The translations under genes were made by a program, and so were the position numbers. A stretch of 5,130 nucleotides of DNA from Planctomycetota bacterium (lineage in GTDB: Bacteria > Planctomycetota > UBA1135 > GCA-002686595), in NCBI GenBank assembly GCA_011524785.1, contig WTJQ01000646.1, forward strand, positions 1 to 5,130, given 5' to 3'. Numbering within the stretch: position 1 is the first letter of the stretch; every line of letters begins with the position of its first letter. Shown here piece by piece: positions 1-5,130 of this stretch. Under the pieces are notes generated by a model. The model was not told the DNA's origin, ran no database searches, and saw nothing but the letters and a program-made list of their open reading frames with translations.

Positions 1-270
1 GGGCTGCATCCCGCCCTCCTGACGGCGGCCGACCGGGGCGTCTGGGTGGCTGCCGAGGCGGAGGTGAGGCTCCGGCGCGGCGCCGGGGAGGTCGGGCGCC
101 AGCAGGGGCTGCCGCGCCTGGAGGCCCTGCTTGGCGCCACCGAGCCCCTGGGCGGGTCCCTCGCCCGGGCGTTCCCCCCGGCGCGCCTCGCCCACCTGCA
201 GGTGGACGGGACGGACGCCCTGCGCCCCGCGCGTGCGCTTGCCCCCCCGGCGGGCCCAGCGCTATCCTGA
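1..270 (+). CDS. C-terminal part of an unrecognised protein (5' end outside window)
   Basis: The frame is open from the first base to a TGA at 268-270, giving 89 residues that start inside the protein. Third codon positions are almost all G or C, and second positions are varied, as in the confident genes downstream, so this is probably real coding sequence. The peptide has a short hydrophobic strand (GVWVAAEAEVRLRRG, about residues 14-28), then a basic/helical stretch and a segment LAHLQVDGTDAL near residues 67-78, ending in an Ala/Pro-rich tail. The strand followed by an Arg-rich segment and a late 'VDGT' strand faintly recalls the end of P-loop nucleoside or dephospho-CoA kinases, but no diagnostic motif lies in this fragment, so no function is assigned. 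It is not recognisable as the Kdo transferase (WaaA) or guanylate kinase that might be expected near lpxK or rpoZ. It is co-directional with rpoZ, 90 bases upstream. Confidence 0.5.
   Translation, partial: GLHPALLTAADRGVWVAAEAEVRLRRGAGEVGRQQGLPRLEALLGATEPLGGSLARAFPPARLAHLQVDGTDALRPARALAPPAGPALS
239..268 (+). promoter_or_regulatory. possible sigma70-like promoter before rpoZ (weak)
   Basis: TTGCCC at 239-244 and TATCCT at 263-268 each match four of six positions of the -35 and -10 consensus and are separated by 18 bases. They overlap the last codons of the upstream gene. TATCCT stands out only because the surroundings are almost free of A and T. If used, transcription would start near 275 and give a leader of about 85 nt before rpoZ. 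This is a by-eye match, and a chance occurrence is quite possible. Confidence 0.2.
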
Positions 271-360
271 CGCGTTCGCGGCACGGCCCGGAGACTCCGC
301 CCGGAGGCTCCACGTGCGCCCGGCTCCTGGCTCTCCCCCCGGCCAGTCCCCACCGATCCC

Positions 361-582
361 ATGGACCTCACTCTCCCTCAGCGCCTCCAGCAGTCCGTTC
401 AGGGCTCGTTCCACAAGACCGCGCTGCTGCAGAAGCGCGTGCGCGAGCTGATCCTCGGCGCCTCCCCCCTCGTGGAGACGCGCGAGACGAACCCGATCAA
501 GGTCGCCTTCCTCGAGATGGAGCGCGGTCTCATCGAGCTGGTCCCCGACGAGGACAGCCCGGCTCCGCCCAACGCCCTCTGA
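361..582 (+). CDS. rpoZ: DNA-directed RNA polymerase omega subunit-like protein
   Basis: This 73-residue protein looks like RNA polymerase omega, the small subunit that wraps the C-terminal tail of beta' and helps assemble core enzyme. The match is to the conserved core: FHKTALLQKRVREL (residues 17-30) corresponds to the 'F..V..AA.RARQL' helix of omega, the loop with ASPLVE follows (34-39), and NPIKVAFLEMERGLIEL (44-60) corresponds to the '..T..AL.EI..G.I' helix. It is shorter than the 91-residue E. coli protein, lacking most of the variable C-terminal tail, as is common in distant omegas. The ATG at 361 is the natural start because the conserved part begins soon after it. No Shine-Dalgarno sequence lies in the 15 bases before it (CAGTCCCCACCGATCCC), and the nearest GGAGG is more than 50 bases away. 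The codons are a little less GC-rich than those of neighbouring genes. It lies 79 bases upstream of lpxK on the same strand. The family call rests on short motifs, so a different small helical protein cannot be fully excluded. Confidence 0.78.
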   Translation: MDLTLPQRLQQSVQGSFHKTALLQKRVRELILGASPLVETRETNPIKVAFLEMERGLIELVPDEDSPAPPNAL

Positions 583-590
583 GGATCACG

Positions 591-613
591 GCGTCGCGGA
601 TGAGCCGCGGCGC
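591..613 (+). other. GC-rich hairpin in the rpoZ-lpxK gap
   Basis: GCGTCGCGG (591-599) pairs with CCGCGGCGC (605-613) around the 5-base loop ATGAG, giving nine base pairs including one G-T wobble. It starts 8 bases after the rpoZ stop. No T-run follows, so it is not a standard intrinsic terminator. It could protect an mRNA 3' end, attenuate transcription between rpoZ and lpxK, or simply reflect high GC content. Confidence 0.3.
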
Positions 614-661
614 TCGACCGTCGCCCGCTCCCGGCCGACGCGCCCCGCGCGGCCCACGCCC

Positions 662-1717
662 TTGGCCGCACCCCGTCGCCGCCCCGAGGACTGGCTCGCC
701 CAGCGCGGCGTCCTCCAGGCGCTGCTGGTCCCGCCCTCGCTGCTGATGGCGCTGGTCGCCAGGGCGCGAGCCGCCCTGTACGACCGCCGCCTGATCGGTG
801 CGTTCGAGGCCGACGTCCCCGTGGTCTCGCTGGGCAACCTGACGGCCGGCGGGACGGGCAAGACCCCCGCGGCCGTGCTGGTCGTCGAGGCCCTGCGCGC
901 GCGCGGCCACCGCCCCGGCCTGCTGTCCCGCGGGTATGGCGCGCGGGACGGCGCGCCCAACGACGAGGCGGTCGAGCTGGCGCGCCTCCTGCCTGGCGTG
1001 GATCACGTGCAGGAGCCCGACCGCGTGGCGGGCGCACGCCGTCTGGCCGATCGCGGTGCCACGGTCGTCGTGCTCGACGACGGGTTCCAGCACCGCCGGC
1101 TGGCGCGAGACCTCGACCTGGTCCTGGTGGACGCGACCCGGCCGCTCGGCCTCGCGGCTCCGGGACCCTCGGCCCGGCCCGTCGAGGCCCTGCTGCCGCG
1201 CGGCCTCCTGCGCGAGCCGCCCTCGGCCCTCGCGCGAGCCCACGCGGTCCTGCTCACGCGCACGGACCAGGTCGATGCGTCGAGCCTCGAGCGGCTGGAG
1301 GAGCGCGTCGCGGGCTGGGCCCCAGGCGTCCCGGTCCTCCGCACGCGCCACGCGCCTGCGCGCCTCGACACCCCCGAGGGACCTCGCGACCTCGAGACGC
1401 TCGCGGGCCTCCCGGTCCGCCTCGTCTCGGGGATCGGCAACCCGGCGGCCTTCGAGGCGACGGTGCGCGATCTCGGGGCCGAGGTGGTCGAGCATCGCGT
1501 TCACCCGGATCACCACGACTTCCGCGCCAGCGACCTCCCGCCTCGCGAGGGGCCGCCGGTGCTGTGCACCCTCAAGGACGCCTCGAAGCTCGAGGCGCTC
1601 GGGCTGCGTCCGTGGGTCTTGGAGGTCCGGCTCGAGGTGACGCGCGGAGCGTCCTGGCTCGAGGAGCTGCTCGACCTGCTGCCGCCGGGGCCTGAACCGG
1701 GGGGCGAGGCGCGGTGA
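662..1717 (+). CDS. lpxK: tetraacyldisaccharide 4'-kinase (lipid A 4'-kinase)
   Basis: LpxK uses ATP to phosphorylate the 4'-OH of the tetraacyl disaccharide-1-phosphate, making lipid IVA at the cytoplasmic face of the inner membrane. This 351-residue protein has the full family pattern. A hydrophobic membrane-associating N-terminus (about 12-40) is followed by the P-loop region SLGNLTAGGTGKTP (56-69, Lys67 in the Walker A position), then SRGYG (89-93), the characteristic DDGFQHRRLARD (139-150) with the paired acidic residues near the active site, and the C-terminal RVHPDHHDF (279-287). The stretch between SRGYG and DDGFQH is shorter than in E. coli. The frame is open upstream from 452 but holds no ATG, GTG or TTG until the TTG at 662. 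The next in-frame ATG (746) would cut into the conserved N-terminal region, so the TTG start is well supported although no Shine-Dalgarno sequence precedes it. The stop overlaps the acyltransferase start by 4 bases, indicating an operon with coupled translation. Confidence 0.95.
   Translation: MAAPRRRPEDWLAQRGVLQALLVPPSLLMALVARARAALYDRRLIGAFEADVPVVSLGNLTAGGTGKTPAAVLVVEALRARGHRPGLLSRGYGARDGAPNDEAVELARLLPGVDHVQEPDRVAGARRLADRGATVVVLDDGFQHRRLARDLDLVLVDATRPLGLAAPGPSARPVEALLPRGLLREPPSALARAHAVLLTRTDQVDASSLERLEERVAGWAPGVPVLRTRHAPARLDTPEGPRDLETLAGLPVRLVSGIGNPAAFEATVRDLGAEVVEHRVHPDHHDFRASDLPPREGPPVLCTLKDASKLEALGLRPWVLEVRLEVTRGASWLEELLDLLPPGPEPGGEAR
1701..1709 (+). promoter_or_regulatory. ribosome binding site for the acyltransferase
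   Basis: GGGGCGAGG ends 4 bases before the GTG start at 1714. It lies inside the end of lpxK and supports re-initiation at the GTGA overlap. The spacing is short. An alternative GTG at 1807 has AGGGG at 1793-1797 with a 9-base spacer, so this site does not settle the start on its own. Confidence 0.45.
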
Positions 1718-2718
1718 GCGACCCGCTGCTCGACGTCCGGATCGCGGACGCTCCGCCGGAGTCACCCGCGGTGGAGCTGCCGCCCCTCGACGAGGGGCCT
1801 GCCGGCGTGCGCCAGCTGGTGGAGTACCTCGCGCTCCGCGGGCTCACCGGAGGCCTCGCGGCCCTGCCGGCCAGCCTCCTGCGTCCGCTCGAGGCGCTCC
1901 TCGCGCGGGCGCTCCCGACGCTCGACCCGCGCCACGCGCACGGTGCGCGCGACTTCCTCCGCACGGCGTTCCCCGAGGCGGATCCGGGCGAGGTGGAGGA
2001 ACTGCTGCGTGCCGCCTACCGTCACCTGATCGACGTGACCCTGCGCGCGGACCGCCTGCGGGCGCGCATGGTCGGGCACCGGATCGGGGACTTCTTCGAC
2101 CTCGAGCTCTGCGACGAGGCGCGCGAGCTGTTCGAGGCACGGGGCCACGGACAGGGAGTGCTGGGACTGTCCGCGCACCTCGGCTGGTGGGAGCTGACGG
2201 GCCACGTGCTCATCCCGTGCGGGCTCGGTCCGGCCTACGCGATCATCAAGCCCCCCAAGAACGCCTTCCTGACCCGGTACATGCTGCGCTCGCGGGCGCG
2301 GATGGGCGCCCTGTGCCTGCCCCGGCACGGCGCGATGCGCGCGCTCCCCGCGCTCCTCCGCGCGGGCGCCACGACTCAGCTGCTGGTGGACCAGCGCTCC
2401 GTGCGTGGCTGGGTGGAGGCGCCGTTCTTCGGCCGTCCTGCCAACTGTGACCGGACCTTCGGCGTGCTGGCCCGCCGCGTGCCCAAGCCGATCCTGGTGT
2501 ACGCGTGCCTGGGGACCGAGGACCCCGAGCGCTTCCGCTTCGTCGCGCCTCGGGTGCTCGATCCGGCGGAGTTCGCGGACCTCCAGCCCGAGGAGTGTGC
2601 CGCGCGGGTCAATCAGCACATCGAGTCCTTGATCCGGATGGCCCCGGACCAGTACTTCTGGCTGCACGACAGGTTCCGGGGTCGAGACCCGCTGGAGCCC
2701 TCCTCGGCGGCCTCCTGA
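1714..2718 (+). CDS. LpxL/HtrB-family lipid A late acyltransferase
   Basis: This 334-residue protein belongs to the lysophospholipid/lipid A secondary acyltransferase family (LpxL, LpxM, LpxP). These enzymes transfer an acyl chain from acyl-ACP onto a hydroxyacyl chain of Kdo-lipid IVA at the inner membrane. The HX4(D/E) catalytic motif is clear in LSAHLGWWELTG (residues 152-163), with His155 as general base and Glu160 as partner. Further family signatures are the substrate-site Lys/Arg-rich segment after AYAIIKPPKN (174-183), LLVDQRS (223-229), APFFGRPA (236-243) and the C-terminal QYFWLHDRF (313-321). Residues 33-68 form the usual hydrophobic/amphipathic N-terminal membrane segment. The first 30 residues are acidic and Pro-rich and have no obvious family counterpart. 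GTG codons at 1771 and 1807 are possible shorter starts. I chose 1714 because of the 4-base overlap with lpxK and the purine-rich stretch before it. Which acyl position or chain length is used cannot be read from the sequence, so no specific symbol is given. Confidence 0.92.
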   Translation: MSDPLLDVRIADAPPESPAVELPPLDEGPAGVRQLVEYLALRGLTGGLAALPASLLRPLEALLARALPTLDPRHAHGARDFLRTAFPEADPGEVEELLRAAYRHLIDVTLRADRLRARMVGHRIGDFFDLELCDEARELFEARGHGQGVLGLSAHLGWWELTGHVLIPCGLGPAYAIIKPPKNAFLTRYMLRSRARMGALCLPRHGAMRALPALLRAGATTQLLVDQRSVRGWVEAPFFGRPANCDRTFGVLARRVPKPILVYACLGTEDPERFRFVAPRVLDPAEFADLQPEECAARVNQHIESLIRMAPDQYFWLHDRFRGRDPLEPSSAAS

Positions 2719-2769
2719 GGGCGCCGGGGCCGCCGGATCGATCGCCCCGCTCCCCGTCCCCCCCTGGCC

Positions 2770-3750
2770 ATGACCGCCGACGACCTGCATCCGTTCCCGC
2801 CCATGAGGGGCGTCCGTCTCCAGCCCCTGGCGGAGCGGCCCAGCCTCGTGCGGCGCGAGGACTTCTGCGAGGTCCCCCCGCCCATGCCGGGCTTCGGACG
2901 CTTCGTCGAGGCGCTCCCCGACATCTACGCGGGGCGCGACTTCAAGGCGCTGGTCGAGGCGCTCGCGAGCGCTCGCCTCGCAGGACGGCCGGTGGTCTTC
3001 GCCATGGGGGCGCACGTCCTGAAGGTGGGCCTCGCTCCGCTGGTCATCGACCTCATGCGGCGCGGCGTGATCACGGACGTCGCGATCAACTCGGCGGGCG
3101 CGATCCACGACTTCGAGATCGCCACCGTCGGCTTCACCTCCGAGAAGGTCGACACCCAGCTGCCCGCCGGGGACTTCGGCTTCGCCCGGGAGACGGGGGA
3201 GGCCCTCGCTCGCGCAGCCAAGCGCGGCGCGCACCCGCCCGCGGGGGAGACCCTTGGCTTCGGCCGCGCCCTCGGGCGCGAGCTCCTCGACCGGGAGGCC
3301 CCGCATCGCGAGCTCTCGGTGCCGGCGGAGGCGGTGCGGCTGGGCCTCGGGGTCACGTGCCACCCCGCGATCGGCGCGGACATCGTCCACATGCACCCGT
3401 GCTGCGACGGCGCCGACCTCGGGGCTGCGGCCCTGGCGGACTTCCACCACGTCTGCGGCCGCGTCGCCGACCTCGACGGCGGCGTCTGGGTGAACGTCGG
3501 GTGCGCGGTCGTCCTCCCCGAGGTGTTCCTCAAGGCCGTCAGCGTCGCGATCAACCTGGGCCACGGCCTCGACGGCATGACCACGGCCAACCTCGACATG
3601 ATCCGCCAGTACCGCGCCGAGACCAACGTCGTCCGCCGGCCGCCCGGTAGGGGCCTGACCCTGGTGGGGCAGCACGAGCTGCTGCTGCCGCTGCTGCGCA
3701 TGGCCGTACTGGATCGCCTGGCCGACGCCGGGTGGGAGGGCGCGCGATGA
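2770..3750 (+). CDS. deoxyhypusine synthase-like protein of unknown function
   Basis: This 326-residue protein resembles the deoxyhypusine synthase fold (Rossmann-like, NAD-binding, spermidine-cleaving in the true enzymes). The similarity runs in order. VVFAMGAHVLKVGLAPLVIDLM (75-96) and ITDVAINSAGAIHDFE (101-116) match the 'G..I..GL...I..L+..G.+D..V...A...D' core. VTCHPAIGADIVHMHP (195-210) aligns with the 'SPALTDGSLGDM' segment of human DHS. VWVNVGCAVVLPEVFLKAV (239-257) aligns with its 'GGGV.KH' segment, and HELLLPLLRM (302-311) with the late 'ASLVFPLL' helix. The catalytic lysine of true DHS is not present: the last lysine is Lys255, and the corresponding region reads YRAETNVVRRP (281-291). 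Hypusine formation is therefore unlikely, and bacteria lack eIF5A. Residues 1-40 are a Pro-rich lead-in. ATG 2770 is the first possible start after the previous stop in the same frame; no Shine-Dalgarno sequence precedes it. The stop overlaps the hldE start, which suggests a link to heptose or LPS metabolism. The substrate is unknown. Confidence 0.82.
   Translation: MTADDLHPFPPMRGVRLQPLAERPSLVRREDFCEVPPPMPGFGRFVEALPDIYAGRDFKALVEALASARLAGRPVVFAMGAHVLKVGLAPLVIDLMRRGVITDVAINSAGAIHDFEIATVGFTSEKVDTQLPAGDFGFARETGEALARAAKRGAHPPAGETLGFGRALGRELLDREAPHRELSVPAEAVRLGLGVTCHPAIGADIVHMHPCCDGADLGAAALADFHHVCGRVADLDGGVWVNVGCAVVLPEVFLKAVSVAINLGHGLDGMTTANLDMIRQYRAETNVVRRPPGRGLTLVGQHELLLPLLRMAVLDRLADAGWEGAR
3734..3740 (+). 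promoter_or_regulatory. ribosome binding site for hldE
   Basis: GGGAGGG is a near-perfect Shine-Dalgarno sequence with a 6-base spacer to the ATG at 3747. It lies inside the last codons of the preceding gene and fixes the hldE start at the ATGA overlap. Confidence 0.7.
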
Positions 3751-5130
3751 GCTCGGCCTTCGACGCGGACAGCCTCCTGCACGCCCTCGGCCGCGTGGGT
3801 CGCCCGCGGGTCGCCGTGGTGGGGGATCTGATCCTCGACCGCTACGTCGTGGGGGACGTGGCGCGGATCTCTCCCGAGGCCCCGATCCCGGTCCTCGCGG
3901 CGCGGAGCGAGGAGCTGCGCCTCGGGGGCGCGGGCAACGTCGCCGCGAACCTCGCTGCCATGGGCGCCGACGTCGCGATGGTGGCGCTCGTTGGGGACGA
4001 CGGGCGCGGACGGGCCCTGCGCGAGCTGCTCGAGGAGCTCTCGATCGACGCCAGCGGCGTCGCGATCGATCCCGAGCGGCCGACCATCGAGAAGACGCGG
4101 CTCCTCTCCGGGGTCCAGCAGATGCTCCGCGTGGACCGCGAGGACGCGAGCCCCCTCGAGGGCGAGGTCGCCGCCCGCGTCCTGGAGGCGGCCCGCGCGG
4201 CCGTCGAGCGAGCCGACGCCGTGGTCCTCTCGGACTACGGGAAGGGGCTGCTGACCGCCGAGCTGGACGCGGCCCTGATCGCGGCCGCCCGCGAGCGCGG
4301 CATCCCGTGCCTCGTCGACCCCAAGGGCAGCGACTGGGCGCGCTATCGCGGGGCGACCCTCGTGACGCCGAACCGCAAGGAGGCCGAGGAGGCCCTGGGA
4401 CGCTCCCTCCGGAGCCCGGAGGAGGTGTCCGCGGGGGCGGCCGAGCTGATCGAGCGCAACGGGCTCGACCACGTGGTGATCACCCTGTCGGCGGACGGCA
4501 TCCACCACCGGAGCGCCGGGGGGGCCGAGGGACGCGTGCCGGCGGAGGCCCGCCAGGTCTACGACGTCACGGGCGCGGGCGACACGGTGGTGAGCCACCT
4601 CGCCGTGCACCTGGCCGCCGGGCTCGAGCTCGCTCTCGCCGTCGCCCTCGCCAATCAGGCGGCCGGCATCGTGGTCGAGCGGCTCGGGACCCACGCGGTG
4701 ACGCGCGAGGAGCTCCGCCTGCGGCTGGAGGAGCTCGACCCTGGCGGCGTGGGCAAGGTGCTGGCCAGCAGCGAGGCCCTCGACCGGCGCCTCGAGGCCT
4801 GGAGGCGCGAGGGGCGTCGCGTCGTGTTCACCAACGGCTGCTTCGACGTCCTGCACCGCGGGCACGTGGAGTACCTGCGCTTCGCCAGGCGCCAGGGCGA
4901 CGTGCTCCTGGTGGGCGTCAACAGCGATGCCAGCGTCACGAGGCTCAAAGGCCCCTCGCGCCCGGTGAACGGGCTCGAGGATCGCATGGAGGTGCTGGGG
5001 GCGCTCGAGGTGGTCGACGGCGTCGTGGCGTTCGAGGAGGACACTCCGGCGGCCCTCATCGAGCGCGTCACCCCGGCCGTCCTCGTCAAGGGCGAGGACT
5101 GGCGCGACAAGGGCGTGGTGGGGCGCGAGT
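3747..5130 (+). CDS. hldE: bifunctional heptose 7-phosphate kinase / heptose 1-phosphate adenylyltransferase (3' end outside window)
   Basis: HldE (RfaE) acts twice in ADP-heptose synthesis. Its N-terminal kinase makes D-glycero-beta-D-manno-heptose 1,7-bisphosphate, and its C-terminal domain transfers AMP from ATP to the heptose 1-phosphate to give the ADP-heptose used for the LPS inner core. The 461 residues visible have no stop. The ribokinase/PfkB-type domain covers about 18-330: VVGDLILDRYV (24-34), RLGGAGNVAANLAAMG (58-73), the segment LVDPKGSDW (189-197), TPNRKEAEEA (207-216) and the ATP/catalytic signature YDVTGAGDT (272-280) with Asp279 as the expected base. A linker leads to the nucleotidyltransferase domain (about 357 onward): FTNGCFDVLHRGHVEYL (361-377) with the HxGH motif at 370-373, VNSDASVTRLKG (391-402) and VLVKGEDW (445-452). 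E. coli HldE has 477 residues, so probably only a few dozen residues are missing. Start ATG 3747 has a strong Shine-Dalgarno sequence and overlaps the previous stop by 4 bases. All expected motifs are intact. Confidence 0.96.
   Translation, partial: MSSAFDADSLLHALGRVGRPRVAVVGDLILDRYVVGDVARISPEAPIPVLAARSEELRLGGAGNVAANLAAMGADVAMVALVGDDGRGRALRELLEELSIDASGVAIDPERPTIEKTRLLSGVQQMLRVDREDASPLEGEVAARVLEAARAAVERADAVVLSDYGKGLLTAELDAALIAAARERGIPCLVDPKGSDWARYRGATLVTPNRKEAEEALGRSLRSPEEVSAGAAELIERNGLDHVVITLSADGIHHRSAGGAEGRVPAEARQVYDVTGAGDTVVSHLAVHLAAGLELALAVALANQAAGIVVERLGTHAVTREELRLRLEELDPGGVGKVLASSEALDRRLEAWRREGRRVVFTNGCFDVLHRGHVEYLRFARRQGDVLLVGVNSDASVTRLKGPSRPVNGLEDRMEVLGALEVVDGVVAFEEDTPAALIERVTPAVLVKGEDWRDKGVVGRE

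Noticed and set aside
530..1765. Open frame on the - strand opposite lpxK
   Set aside because: It is a shadow of lpxK, whose P-loop and DDGFQH motifs are unambiguous. The antisense peptide is Arg/Gly/Ala-rich filler.
2725..2749. Six-pair stem CGGGGC/GCCCCG around a 13-base loop in the gap before the DHS-like gene, considered as a terminator
   Set aside because: The stem is short, the loop is large, and a C-run instead of a T-run follows. The genes on both sides look like one operon.
2505..3650. Alternative + strand frame of 381 codons across the acyltransferase end and the DHS-like gene
   Set aside because: It overlaps two motif-bearing genes in another frame and encodes an Arg/Pro/Gly-rich product typical of out-of-frame GC-rich DNA.
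1762..3675. Long open frame on the - strand, 637 codons, spanning the acyltransferase and DHS-like genes
   Set aside because: It is the antisense shadow of two well-supported genes. Its translation is rich in Arg, Gly, Ala and His without family motifs, as expected when stop codons are rare in GC-rich DNA.
2770..3750. Annotation as a true deoxyhypusine synthase or homospermidine synthase
   Set aside because: There is no lysine in the C-terminal region that should hold the catalytic lysine, and no eIF5A-type substrate is expected in a bacterium with LPS genes. Only fold-level similarity is claimed.
2925..4865. Long open frame on the - strand, 646 codons, opposite the DHS-like gene and hldE
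   Set aside because: It is the antisense of genes with intact, ordered catalytic motifs. The translation is low-complexity and matches nothing recognisable.
1286..5009. CTCGAG palindrome occurring about 13 times, in lpxK, the acyltransferase gene and hldE but not between 2107 and 4028
   Set aside because: Nearly all copies are in-frame Leu-Glu codon pairs (CTC GAG), so codon preference and Leu/Glu-rich helices explain them. The spacing is irregular.

Overview
This is a very GC-rich window (by eye well over 70% G+C, with G or C at nearly every third codon position). It carries five recognisable genes plus the tail of a sixth, all on the + strand and tightly packed. The content is lipopolysaccharide biosynthesis: lipid A 4'-kinase (LpxK), a late lipid A acyltransferase of the LpxL/HtrB family, and the bifunctional heptose kinase/adenylyltransferase HldE. 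The organism is therefore a diderm (Gram-negative-type) bacterium. The GC content, the short divergent RNA polymerase omega subunit, the missing Shine-Dalgarno signals before several genes and the deoxyhypusine-synthase-like gene next to hldE make me think of a high-GC planctomycete or a deltaproteobacterium-like lineage. That placement is inference only.

Layout. Positions 1-270 hold the C-terminal end of a gene I do not recognise with confidence. After about 90 bases without a gene comes a 73-residue omega-subunit-like protein (rpoZ, 361-582). A 79-base gap with a GC-rich hairpin leads to lpxK (662-1717, TTG start). The LpxL-type acyltransferase (1714-2718) overlaps the lpxK stop by 4 bases (GTGA). 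After a 51-base C-rich gap comes a deoxyhypusine-synthase-fold protein of unknown function (2770-3750). hldE starts inside the stop codon of that gene (ATGA overlap) and runs off the right edge at residue 461.

How they work together. LpxK phosphorylates the 4' position of the lipid A disaccharide, and the acyltransferase adds a secondary acyl chain to the Kdo-lipid A product. HldE supplies ADP-activated heptose for the inner core. The deoxyhypusine-synthase-like protein sits between these two branches and is translationally coupled to hldE. It keeps the general family architecture but has no lysine where the catalytic lysine of true deoxyhypusine synthase should lie. It is the least understood gene here and the best candidate for new biology. 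No RNA gene, CRISPR array, insertion sequence or convincing terminator was seen.
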